From NCBI GenBank assembly GCA_002310175.1, contig DBYG01000079.1, positions 16,768 to 55,728 on the forward strand: a stretch of DNA of 38,961 bases, in the 5' to 3' direction. Every line of letters starts with the position of its first letter. Positions within the stretch are counted from its first letter, which is position 1. Below are positions 24,498-32,639 of the stretch, in pieces. A program made the translations under genes and the position numbers. Source of the stretch: Bacteroidales bacterium UBA1192. GTDB lineage: Bacteria > Bacteroidota > Bacteroidia > Bacteroidales > Bacteroidaceae. The notes under the pieces are model-generated. The model searched no databases and had not been told where the DNA came from. It saw only the letters and a program-made list of their open reading frames with translations.

Positions 24498-26150
24498 ATG
24501 TACCAGTTATCGGAAAGAACACTTGGAGACTGGCTGGAACATTGGGCGCAAGTCTCTCCTGACCGCGAATATATAGTCTATTCAGACCGTGATCTTCGCT
24601 TTACCTGGAAACAGTTCAATGAGAGGGTCGATGATATGGCACGTGGACTGATAGCAATAGGCGTGACCAAGGGTACACATGTGGGGCTGTGGGCACAGAA
24701 TGTTCCTGACTGGCTGACATTCCTTTATGCATGTGCAAAGATAGGTGCGGTTTGCATAACGGTGAACACTAACTACAAGCAGAACGAGCTGGAGTACCTG
24801 TGCAAGGACTCCGATATGCATACCTTGTGTCTGACAGACGGCACTTGGGAGAGTAACTATGTGGATATGACCTACGCTATGTTGCCTGAGCTTCGTGAAT
24901 GTCAGCGTGGACATCTGGACAGTAAACGCTTTCCCATGCTCAAGAATGTGGTGTATATCGGTCAGGAGAAATACCGTGGTATGTACAATACTGCGGAGAT
25001 TCTTCTGTTGGGTGAGAATACCGGTGATGAAGAGTTCCTGCGCTTACGCAAATCGGTTACCTGTCATGATGTAGTTAACATGCAATACACATCGGGTACT
25101 ACCGGATTTCCCAAGGGGGTGATGCTTACCCACTACAATATAGCAAATGACGGTTTCCTGACAGGGGAGCACATGAAGTTCACGCAGGAGGACAAACTCT
25201 GTGTATGTGTGCCTCTGTTTCACTGCTTTGGTGTGGTCCTTGCAACTATGAACTGTCTTACTCACGGATGTACGGAGGTCGTCGTTGAAAGATTTGACCC
25301 GCTAGTGACTCTGGCGTCGGTTCATAAAGAGCGTTGTACCGCGCTTTATGGAGTGCCTACCATGTTTATTGCCGAGTTGAACCATCCCATGTTCGATATG
25401 TTTGACCTTTCTTGTCTGCGTACCGGCATTATGGCGGGTTCTCTCTGTCCAATTGAACTCATGCGTAAGGTTGAAGAGAAGATGTATCTGCATGTGACGA
25501 GTGTGTATGGCCTTACTGAGTCGTCACCAGGAATGAGCCAGACCAGAATAGACGATCCGGATGAGGTTCGTTATACCACTGTAGGCCGTGACTATGAGTT
25601 CGTGGATGTAAAGGTTCTTGATCCGGAAACTAACAGGGAAGTTCCTGTGGGTACTCAGGGTGAGATGTGCTGCAAGGGATTCAACGTAATGAAAGGTTAC
25701 TACAAGAATCCGCAAGCTACGGCTGAGGTGATAGATGAGAACGGTTATCTGCATTCCGGTGATTTGGGTGTCATGGATGAGAATGGTAATTATCGGATAA
25801 CCGGTCGAATCAAGGATATGATTATTCGTGGGGGTGAGAACATCTACCCGCGTGAGATAGAGGAGTTCCTCTACCATCTGCCCGGGGTACGCGACGTACA
25901 GGTTGCAGGAGTTCCCTCCAAAAAGTACGGAGAAGAGGTTGGCGCGTTCATTATTCTGGATGATGGTTCAAACCTTACTGAGGAAGAGGTTCGTGATTGG
26001 TGCCGCGGGAAGATAGCCCGATACAAAATACCGAAGTATGTGTTCTTTGTTAAGGAATATCCGCTTACAGGCAGCGGTAAGATACAGAAATTCAAACTTC
26101 GTGAGCTTAGCCTGAAGCTTTGTGAGGAACAGGGAATTGAAGTGATCTGA
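24498..26150 (+). CDS. AMP-forming acyl-CoA ligase (medium/long-chain type)
   Basis: This 550-residue ANL-superfamily enzyme activates a carboxylic acid with ATP to an acyl-adenylate, then transfers it to CoA. Visible motifs are YTSGTTGFPKGVMLTH (phosphate loop), VYGLTESSPG, HSGDLGVMDENGNYRITGRIKDMI (hinge) and PLTGSGKIQKFKLRE with the catalytic Lys. The layout resembles FadD/ACSF2-type fatty acyl-CoA synthetases, but the chain length cannot be read. I use ATG 24498; a TTG at 24489 overlaps the upstream stop. It is followed one nucleotide after its stop by the second HTH-cupin gene. Confidence 0.92.
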   Translation: MYQLSERTLGDWLEHWAQVSPDREYIVYSDRDLRFTWKQFNERVDDMARGLIAIGVTKGTHVGLWAQNVPDWLTFLYACAKIGAVCITVNTNYKQNELEYLCKDSDMHTLCLTDGTWESNYVDMTYAMLPELRECQRGHLDSKRFPMLKNVVYIGQEKYRGMYNTAEILLLGENTGDEEFLRLRKSVTCHDVVNMQYTSGTTGFPKGVMLTHYNIANDGFLTGEHMKFTQEDKLCVCVPLFHCFGVVLATMNCLTHGCTEVVVERFDPLVTLASVHKERCTALYGVPTMFIAELNHPMFDMFDLSCLRTGIMAGSLCPIELMRKVEEKMYLHVTSVYGLTESSPGMSQTRIDDPDEVRYTTVGRDYEFVDVKVLDPETNREVPVGTQGEMCCKGFNVMKGYYKNPQATAEVIDENGYLHSGDLGVMDENGNYRITGRIKDMIIRGGENIYPREIEEFLYHLPGVRDVQVAGVPSKKYGEEVGAFIILDDGSNLTEEEVRDWCRGKIARYKIPKYVFFVKEYPLTGSGKIQKFKLRELSLKLCEEQGIEVI

Positions 26151-26151
26151 T

Positions 26152-26709
26152 ATGGAAATTAATGAACAGATAAAACAAATGGCCATGCGTCTTCGCGGAT
26201 TGCGTGAGGACTTGGAAATGACTATTGAGGAGGTGGCTTTACGTTGTGGTATAACTCCGGAAGAGTTGGAACGTTACGAGTCAGGTGATTCAGACATTCC
26301 GATGAATTTTCTATGTAATGCGGCTAATGTGCTTGGTGTGGAACCGCTGGAATTGTTCTCCGGCGATGCTCCAAACATGAGCAGTTATTGGCTTGTCAGA
26401 AAGGGGAAGGGACCGGTGATTGAGCGCCAGAAAGCCTATAAATATCAAGCGCTTGCCATGGGATTCAAACATGCAAAAGCGTCACCTTTCATAGTTACGG
26501 TGGATCCTAAGATGGAGAAGGATATGCATCTGAATACCCATGAAGGCCAGGAATTTAATCTGGTCTTGAAGGGGACATTGCTTTTGAGTATAGCTGGCAA
26601 GGAACTGATCCTCAACCCTGGTGACAGTATCTATTTTGATTCTGCACAGCCTCACGGGATGAGGGCTCTCAATGGTGAACCAGCGCGGTTCCTGGCAATT
26701 ATAATTTGA
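26152..26709 (+). CDS. HTH (XRE-type) transcriptional regulator with C-terminal cupin domain (second copy)
   Basis: This 185-residue protein has the same architecture as the regulator at 23917: an XRE-type helix-turn-helix (about 12-65, LRGLREDLEMTIEEVALRCG ... ANVLGVEPLELF) and a cupin_2 barrel (about 105-185) with NTHEGQEFNLVLKG, NPGDSIYFDS and QPHGMRAL. Identity to the first copy looks low outside the cupin motifs (THEG-EF, GDSIY-DS), so the duplication is old or the two were recruited separately. It starts one nucleotide after the first ligase stop and is followed after 6 nt by the second ligase. Confidence 0.9.
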   Translation: MEINEQIKQMAMRLRGLREDLEMTIEEVALRCGITPEELERYESGDSDIPMNFLCNAANVLGVEPLELFSGDAPNMSSYWLVRKGKGPVIERQKAYKYQALAMGFKHAKASPFIVTVDPKMEKDMHLNTHEGQEFNLVLKGTLLLSIAGKELILNPGDSIYFDSAQPHGMRALNGEPARFLAIII

Positions 26710-26715
26710 TGATTG

Positions 26716-28377
26716 ATGTTAGAAAAATTCTTACAAAAGGTAGAGTTTGACTCCCTTGAAGATTTCCAAAATAACTTTAATATAATTGTTCCTGAAAATT
26801 TTAATTTCGGGTACGATGTTGTTGATGAATGGGCTGCTTCAGACCCGGATAAGCTGGCATTGTTATGGACTAATGACCAGGGTGAAGAATACCGTTATAC
26901 TTTTTCCGACATGAAACGTATGTCTGACCGTGTGGCCTCGTTCTTTCTCTCTTTAGGAGTAGGCAGAGGGGATACGGTAATGATGATGCTAAAGCGTCGT
27001 ATTGAGTTTTGGTTTTCAATCATAGCCCTTCACAAGATAGGTGCAGTGGCTATCCCTGCTACTCATCTTCTAACAGCCAAGGACATCATTTACAGGGCCA
27101 ATTCCGCTAAAATCAAAATGATTGTTTGCGCAAGTGAACCGGTTATGCTTCAACATGTTAACGAGGCACTTCCCAAAACTCCGACAGTAAGGTTTCTTGT
27201 GGCAACGGGCTCATATAGTGATGACAGATGGCTGAGTATGGATGAGGGTATTGCCTCGGCTCCTGAATTCGTGAGACCATCTGAGGTAAATACCAACAGG
27301 GACATATCGTTACTCTACTTCACTTCCGGCTCTTCCGGGAATCCCAAGATGGTGGCGCACAATTTCCTATATCCCTTGGGGCATATCGTGACGGCAAAAT
27401 ACTGGCATAACCTGAATGAAAGAAGTCTTCACCTGACTGTGGCCGACACAGGGTGGGGTAAGGCTGTTTGGGGTAAGCTTTACGGGCAGTGGCTATGTGG
27501 TGCAGCGGTATTCGTTTACGACCATGAGAAGTTTACGCCGTCAGACATACTTGAGGCGATGTCAAAATATGGCGTTACGTCATTCTGTGCGCCCCCCACC
27601 ATTTACCGTTATCTTATTCGGGAGGATCTCTCCAAGTATGACCTGAGTGCACTGAAGTATTGCACAACTGCCGGAGAACCTCTGAACCCGAGTGTCTTTG
27701 AGTATTGGAAGAAGCATACCGGACTTGACATTCATGAGGGGTTCGGGCAGACTGAGACAACGATGACTATAGGCACATTCCCTTGGATGAATCCGAAACC
27801 CGGCTCTCTCGGGGTTCCTAATCCGGCCTATGATATGGATCTCCTCACTAATGACGGGCGTTCTGCCGAGGATGGTGAGAGTGGTGAAATAATTTTACAT
27901 ACTGATGTTCGCAGACCACTCGGCCTTTTTGAAGAATATTATCACGATCCTGAGTTGACCAGGACTGTTCACAATAATGGGATATATCATACCGGAGATG
28001 TGGCATGGCGCGACAGCGACGGTTATTTCTGGTTTGTCGGCCGCACGGATGATGTAATCAAGAGTTCCGGATACAGGATAGGCCCCTTTGAGGTGGAGAG
28101 CGCGCTTATGACTCATCCTGCTGTGGTGGAGTGTGCCGTTACCGGAGTTCCGGATGAAGTCAGGGGACAGATAGTGAAGGCTACCATAATCCTTTCCAGG
28201 GAGTATCGTGACTATCCTGACAAGGATGTCCTGATAAAGGAAATTCAGAATCATGTTAAAAAGGTGTCAGCTCCATACAAGTACCCTAGAGTGATTGAAT
28301 TCGTAGATGAACTTCCCAAGACTATAAGCGGCAAGATAAGACGCGTCGAGATTCGTGACAGGGATGCGTCAAAGTGA
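26716..28377 (+). CDS. AMP-forming acyl-CoA ligase (acetyl-/medium-chain acyl-CoA synthetase type)
   Basis: This 553-residue ANL-superfamily enzyme is of a different branch from the ligase at 24498. Motifs are YFTSGSSGNPKMVAHN (phosphate loop, with M in place of the more usual G/K), ADTGWGKAVWGKLYG, EGFGQTETTM, HTGDVAWRDSDGYFWFVGRTDDVIKSSGYRIGPFEVE and KTISGKIRRVEIR with the catalytic Lys. The GWGKAVWG block and SGYRIGP are features of ACSM/medium-chain and acetyl-CoA synthetases. The substrate remains open: short-chain, branched or aromatic acids are all possible. ATG 26716 is used; a TTG lies one codon upstream. It is the last gene of the four-gene operon. Confidence 0.92.
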   Translation: MLEKFLQKVEFDSLEDFQNNFNIIVPENFNFGYDVVDEWAASDPDKLALLWTNDQGEEYRYTFSDMKRMSDRVASFFLSLGVGRGDTVMMMLKRRIEFWFSIIALHKIGAVAIPATHLLTAKDIIYRANSAKIKMIVCASEPVMLQHVNEALPKTPTVRFLVATGSYSDDRWLSMDEGIASAPEFVRPSEVNTNRDISLLYFTSGSSGNPKMVAHNFLYPLGHIVTAKYWHNLNERSLHLTVADTGWGKAVWGKLYGQWLCGAAVFVYDHEKFTPSDILEAMSKYGVTSFCAPPTIYRYLIREDLSKYDLSALKYCTTAGEPLNPSVFEYWKKHTGLDIHEGFGQTETTMTIGTFPWMNPKPGSLGVPNPAYDMDLLTNDGRSAEDGESGEIILHTDVRRPLGLFEEYYHDPELTRTVHNNGIYHTGDVAWRDSDGYFWFVGRTDDVIKSSGYRIGPFEVESALMTHPAVVECAVTGVPDEVRGQIVKATIILSREYRDYPDKDVLIKEIQNHVKKVSAPYKYPRVIEFVDELPKTISGKIRRVEIRDRDASK

Positions 28378-28456
28378 CAAACCATGATAACGGATGAAAG
28401 GCTGCTTGACAAAGTGGCCTCATTCTGTTTGTTGCCATTTGGAATTTCTTTTGCCA

Positions 28457-28474
28457 AAATGTGATATCACATTT
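28457..28474. promoter_or_regulatory. Perfect 18-bp palindrome, operator-like
   Basis: AAATGTGATATCACATTT reads identically on both strands. It begins 80 nt after the ligase stop and ends 106 nt before the next -7 element. Its core TGTGA/TCACA half-sites have a 2-bp spacer, not the 6 bp of CRP sites. A dimeric regulator could bind; a role as a small RNA hairpin is also possible. Confidence 0.5.
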
Positions 28475-28579
28475 GAAATAACATCTTGTTTTTTGTGAAA
28501 AAATTGAGCTAAATGCCCTAAAAACAACTTTTTTATGCTTTTTTTTTGAAAAAATGTGCGCGCGTATTAAAAAAGGTGA

Positions 28580-28587
28580 TAAATTTG
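28580..28587 (+). promoter_or_regulatory. Predicted -7 element for the lipoprotein-OmpA operon
   Basis: TAAATTTG matches TAnnTTTG exactly, 132 nt upstream of the lipoprotein start, giving a long A/T-rich leader. A TTTG at 28545-28548 is too far (31 nt) for a standard -33 element. Confidence 0.5.
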
Positions 28588-28719
28588 CGAGCTGGATTGT
28601 ACTATCCTATTCTATATTGTTTTGGTTCTTATGAAGAAAATGAAAATGGAAGTCAGGTATGAAGTGCATTCCAAAACTGAAAGTGTTTTTAATCTTTATA
28701 TTAACTAATTGAACAACAA

Positions 28720-31335
28720 ATGAAAAAGAAATTTGTCAGTTTTCTGATTCTGGCCTGTGCAATAGTGAGCATAGGTCTGGTCGGCTCCTGCAAGGACTAT
28801 GCAGATGACATGGTGCGTGACCTGGAGCTTTCACAGGACAAGGAAACCAGGGACTTCAAGGATAGCTTGAAGGCCATCAGGACCACAATCAAGAACAATT
28901 ACAATGATCTTCAGGGCAAGATCAATAAATTGGACAGCAGGTATAAGGCTGATTCAATCAAGGTGAGGAACGAGCTTGCAGCCCTTGAGGGTAAAGAGAA
29001 GGCAGATTCACTTGCTATTGTTACTGCTCTCAATGCCAAGATCAATGCTCTTGAGGCAGCTCACAAGGCAGATACCAACCTGCTTTGGACCGCTATCCGC
29101 AATTTGGATGCTGCAAATAATACTCTTGAAGAGGCACTTGAGCAGTCAAACGACAGTATTGATGATGTTAAGGATACTCTTGCAGCCCTCATCAACAGGT
29201 TCAACCAGAAGGTGGCTGCAGCTTCAGCTAACGTGAAGGCTACTGCTGATTCAGCATGGGCTTTGGCAGACAGCATCCGTGGTGCAATAGTAGGCTGGGA
29301 TGATAAGATTTCTGACGCTTACACCAATGCAAACTATGCACTGGCTCTTGCCAAAAAGGATTCCATCAGGATTGACGCTCTTGAGGATACCCTTGGCAAC
29401 TTCGCTACAATCGACACAGTCCTTGCAATTGCCAAGGAGAATCTTGCCGAGGCTAAGGGCTATACAGATGCCCTGGCTGATTCACTCGGTGATGTGTTGA
29501 AGGCTATGACCAAGGAGTATAAGAAGATGATCAAGGATGCCAAGAAGGAACTTAAGGACCTGATGGAGGAAAAACTTCAGCCTATCAGAGACTTCCTGAC
29601 TGAACTTGAGAAGAAAGTTAACAAGAACATAGAAGACATTGCCGCTCTTACCGATAGAGTTGACACTCTTGAGGAGAAGATTAAGAATGTGGACAAGTTG
29701 ATGAATGCTGAGGAAAAACGTGTTACCAGTCTGTTGGTTCAGGGTGTCAAGACTCCTGCCTTCGGCTCATTCTCACTTCCGATAGGTATCAGGTCCAATA
29801 TTCTCATGGCTTATTATGGTGAGTTCGGTGGTGCGATTGAATTCCCAACCACTGCTACCGCAAACTTCGTGGGTAATGTTGCTGACCAGTTCTCCGAGGA
29901 TGAGGCATCAACCTTGAGATTCTCAAAGATCGTCCAGAACTTTGAGAGCGGAGTTATTGTAGATACTGCCGCTAATAACGCCGGCAAGCTCTATTTGACA
30001 GTCAATCCCAACAATGTTGCTCTTGACGATTCATATACCTTTACTCTTGTGAACAGCAACGGTACTGAAAGCAAGGCTGTCCTTGGCAACCTGAGGCCTT
30101 CAACCGACAAGCTTACATTTGGATATACCAGAGCTACAGTTGATGCAGCTGATACTGAAAACGGCTTCTATGAGGCTGATGTAAAGATCAACGCTGAGGA
30201 TGTTGATGCCCTCAAGCCCAGCATTGATGTTGAAGACCTCAAGACTATTGCCAAGACCGCAAAGAATGAGAAGTCATTAAGTTCTGTAACACAGTCTGTA
30301 CTGAATTCTCTGGACGGCCTGCTTGATGCAAACGCTATTCAGGTGACATGGACTGACAGTCTTGGTGATCACAAGGTTAAGTCAGGTTATGACTTGGCTG
30401 TGGCAGCTGTCAAGCCTCTCTCATTCCACACTTCACTTGGCGCTATCAGCTCACGTATCCCGAGCGATCCTATCGGTGACCTGCTTGCTTCACTGAATAT
30501 TTCTTCAATCGATCTGGATATTACTCCTATTACTCTCAGTACCGGAACACTGAACTTTACAGCAGTAAGTTACAGTCCTGCAGGTACTCCGACAATTCAT
30601 TTCGTACTTACTGACGGTGTCGGTACTCCTCTCCAGGATCTTAATGGTAATAATATAGAGGGTGATATTGATTATTCCAAGGTGCGTAATGAAATGACAG
30701 CTCTTGTCAATGACCTTAATGGTAAAATGGATGATTTCAACGATGAAATAGACGGTGTGATCACAGAAATCCAGACAAAGGTGAACAATCTGATTGCTGA
30801 GATTGAGGGTAAGGTTAAGGACGAAGTTGATGATATGGTTGACGGTATTGTTGATCAGATCGGTTCCAACGGTATGGTTAAGAGGATCAACTCTCTCTTT
30901 GGCAGGCTGAAGGGCGGTATCGATAACTTGTTTGACATTACCTTATTATATAAGGGTGCTGACGATGCTATACATTCACTGAGTTCTAACGCTGCTATTC
31001 CTACATTGTTTGACGGCGTGGGTGACTTTGACGTCTATCTGACATCTTACAATGCTGACATCCTTGCTCCCGCATTCAAGAAGTACATTGCTGTGGTGAA
31101 CGTCTTTAAGACTGATGATCCCACAATAAGTGCAAAGGGTGGTAACAATGTGGCAAAGAGTGTTATGAACAACACAAACAGCAACAGTAAGGGTTTCGTC
31201 AAAGTTCTTGACGGTAGCGAATCTACAGTTACATTCCATCCGCAGATAATCGGTTACACCTATGAGATTGTTTATTCTGCTCTTGATTATCACGGAAAGA
31301 TATCAACTCGCAGGTTCTTTGTAACTGTTAAGTAA
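28720..31335 (+). CDS. Large coiled-coil lipoprotein, unknown function
   Basis: This 871-residue protein has a lipoprotein signal ending at Cys24 (LVGSC) followed by KDYADD, acidic residues resembling the Bacteroidetes surface-export signal. Residues of about 28-340 are almost entirely helical with heptads (for example LEGKEKADSLAIVTALNAKI; the block KADS/KADT recurs three times near residues 75-115). A beta-rich, Asp/Thr-rich region follows (about 340-650), then a second coiled coil (about 651-715, NEMTALVNDLNGKMDDFND) and a C-terminal beta domain. The shape suggests a long stalk anchored at the outer membrane and bearing folded domains. I do not recognise the family. It lies 23 nt upstream of the OmpA-family gene and probably shares its transcript, so a joint envelope role is plausible. 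Confidence 0.82.
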   Translation: MKKKFVSFLILACAIVSIGLVGSCKDYADDMVRDLELSQDKETRDFKDSLKAIRTTIKNNYNDLQGKINKLDSRYKADSIKVRNELAALEGKEKADSLAIVTALNAKINALEAAHKADTNLLWTAIRNLDAANNTLEEALEQSNDSIDDVKDTLAALINRFNQKVAAASANVKATADSAWALADSIRGAIVGWDDKISDAYTNANYALALAKKDSIRIDALEDTLGNFATIDTVLAIAKENLAEAKGYTDALADSLGDVLKAMTKEYKKMIKDAKKELKDLMEEKLQPIRDFLTELEKKVNKNIEDIAALTDRVDTLEEKIKNVDKLMNAEEKRVTSLLVQGVKTPAFGSFSLPIGIRSNILMAYYGEFGGAIEFPTTATANFVGNVADQFSEDEASTLRFSKIVQNFESGVIVDTAANNAGKLYLTVNPNNVALDDSYTFTLVNSNGTESKAVLGNLRPSTDKLTFGYTRATVDAADTENGFYEADVKINAEDVDALKPSIDVEDLKTIAKTAKNEKSLSSVTQSVLNSLDGLLDANAIQVTWTDSLGDHKVKSGYDLAVAAVKPLSFHTSLGAISSRIPSDPIGDLLASLNISSIDLDITPITLSTGTLNFTAVSYSPAGTPTIHFVLTDGVGTPLQDLNGNNIEGDIDYSKVRNEMTALVNDLNGKMDDFNDEIDGVITEIQTKVNNLIAEIEGKVKDEVDDMVDGIVDQIGSNGMVKRINSLFGRLKGGIDNLFDITLLYKGADDAIHSLSSNAAIPTLFDGVGDFDVYLTSYNADILAPAFKKYIAVVNVFKTDDPTISAKGGNNVAKSVMNNTNSNSKGFVKVLDGSESTVTFHPQIIGYTYEIVYSALDYHGKISTRRFFVTVK

Positions 31336-31358
31336 CCTTGTAAAAACAATTGAACAAT

Positions 31359-32570
31359 ATGAAAAGAATATCAAAATTTGTCTCGGCCATACTGCTGATG
31401 TCTGTATGCGCTGTTTTGCCTACCAAGGCTCAGAATGCCGGTAGTCAGAAATATGAATATGATTTCAACCCGCATTGGTTCATACAGCTCCAGGGTGGTG
31501 CTCAATACACACTTGGTGAGGTTGAAATGAAGAAACTGCTTTCACCTAACGTTCAGTTATCATTAGGTTATGAATTCACTCCTGTTGTATCAACCCGTCT
31601 TGCTGTTAATGCATGGCAGAGTAAGGCTGGTATTGCCGGTAAGTGGGCCGATCTCGGTGATGCAGGTGCTCCTGTTTATTGGAAGTGGACATATGTGGCT
31701 CCTTCAATTGACGTTATGTTTGATATGACCCATTTCCTGGGTGGCTTCAATCCTGAGCGTAAGTATTCAATCGGTGTGTTCGGTGGTATTGGTGGCAACA
31801 TCCCGTTCAACAACGATGAGGCATACGATGTCAACAAGGAGTTGAGAACACGTTATGACCGTATTGATCCCAATGAGATTCAGCTGGCTCTTATATGGAG
31901 TGATCCTTTTAAGAAGGAGGAAACTACAAAGGAGAGGGGCTTCTCTGCATTGTTCCGTTTTGGCGGTTACTATGACTATCATCTGAATGATAACTGGTCA
32001 CTTGGTCTTGAAGCCAATGCCAACATAGTGAATGATCATTACAACTCAAAGAAGGCTGCCAACGCAGATTGGTATTTCAACCTTCTTGGTGGTGTAAAGT
32101 ACTGCTTTGGTCAGACCTACTCAAAGAGGCCTGCTACCGATCCTCTTGCTGATGCTCTTGCTGCTCTTGCAGCTGCCAGGAATACAACACCTCAGGCACC
32201 TGTTGAGAGAATCATTGAGAAGACCGTTGAGAAGGAGGTTCCTTATCTCTATGAGGAGATTTACTTTACAATCAACAAGTACAACATTAACAAGAGTGAG
32301 GAGTATAAGGTTCGTCACATCGCTGACTTCCTGAAGCAGAATCCTGATGCTAAGGTTTCAATTACTGGTCATGCTGATAGCAATACAGGTACAAAGTCAA
32401 TTAACCAGACTCTGTCAGAGAAGCGTGCTGCCGAGGTTGCAAAGGTGCTTACCGAGCAGTATGGAATCAGCAGCTCACGCATTTCAACTGAGGCCAAGGG
32501 TGATACCGCTAACTTCTATAGCGGCAGCAACTATGAGCTGAACCGTGTATGCGTCTGCATAGGAAAGTAA
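31359..32570 (+). CDS. OmpA-family outer-membrane protein
   Basis: This 403-residue protein has a signal peptide (about 25 residues, ending TKAQ), an N-terminal eight-strand-type barrel region (about 30-250, WFIQLQGGAQYTLGE ... WYFNLLGGVKYCFG), an Ala/Pro linker with a short Glu/Lys helix (ERIIEKTVEKEVP), and a C-terminal OmpA-like domain (about 290-400) with ITGHADSNTGTKSINQTLSEKRA, which binds peptidoglycan. The domain ends NRVCVCIGK where NRRVEI is usual. The ATG at 31359 is preferred over an in-frame TTG at 31350. It follows the coiled-coil lipoprotein by 23 nt and is closed by a strong terminator. Confidence 0.92.
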   Translation: MKRISKFVSAILLMSVCAVLPTKAQNAGSQKYEYDFNPHWFIQLQGGAQYTLGEVEMKKLLSPNVQLSLGYEFTPVVSTRLAVNAWQSKAGIAGKWADLGDAGAPVYWKWTYVAPSIDVMFDMTHFLGGFNPERKYSIGVFGGIGGNIPFNNDEAYDVNKELRTRYDRIDPNEIQLALIWSDPFKKEETTKERGFSALFRFGGYYDYHLNDNWSLGLEANANIVNDHYNSKKAANADWYFNLLGGVKYCFGQTYSKRPATDPLADALAALAAARNTTPQAPVERIIEKTVEKEVPYLYEEIYFTINKYNINKSEEYKVRHIADFLKQNPDAKVSITGHADSNTGTKSINQTLSEKRAAEVAKVLTEQYGISSSRISTEAKGDTANFYSGSNYELNRVCVCIGK

Positions 32571-32590
32571 TTTTAAACGATTAATCTTTA

Positions 32591-32635
32591 TCATGCCTGT
32601 TACCTGTATTGTCAGGCAACAGGCATGATTTTTTT
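32591..32635 (+). terminator. Very strong intrinsic terminator after the OmpA-family gene
   Basis: TCATGCCTGTT (32591-32601) pairs perfectly with AACAGGCATGA (32618-32628), an 11-bp stem; inside it CCTG pairs with CAGG. Seven T residues follow. It starts 20 nt after the stop codon and ends 5 nt before the next gene's start codon, so it may also affect that gene's expression. Confidence 0.9.
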
Positions 32636-32639
32636 ATTT

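Larger units (their letters stand above)
28378..28719 (+). other. 342-nt intergenic region: palindrome, promoter, AT-rich leader
   Basis: This gap separates the ligase operon from the lipoprotein gene. It contains a perfect 18-bp palindrome at 28457-28474, a TAnnTTTG element at 28580-28587, T- and A-rich tracts (28530-28555) and an AT-rich 5' leader of roughly 130 nt. I see no convincing U-tailed terminator for the ligase operon. A 25-codon Lys-rich frame (28631-28708) starts in the leader but has no supporting features. Confidence 0.6.

Noticed and set aside
28457..28474. Palindrome as a CRP site
   Set aside because: CRP sites have TGTGA-N6-TCACA; here the spacer is 2 bp, so the standard assignment does not fit.
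28631..28708. 25-codon Lys-rich frame in the leader of the lipoprotein gene
   Set aside because: Too short, no distinctive composition such as a run of one amino acid for attenuation, and no known homologue; chance occurrence in AT-rich leader is likely.
32625..32639. Upstream ATG for the secreted protein
   Set aside because: It lies within the terminator stem, and the signal peptide begins naturally at the second ATG (32640).
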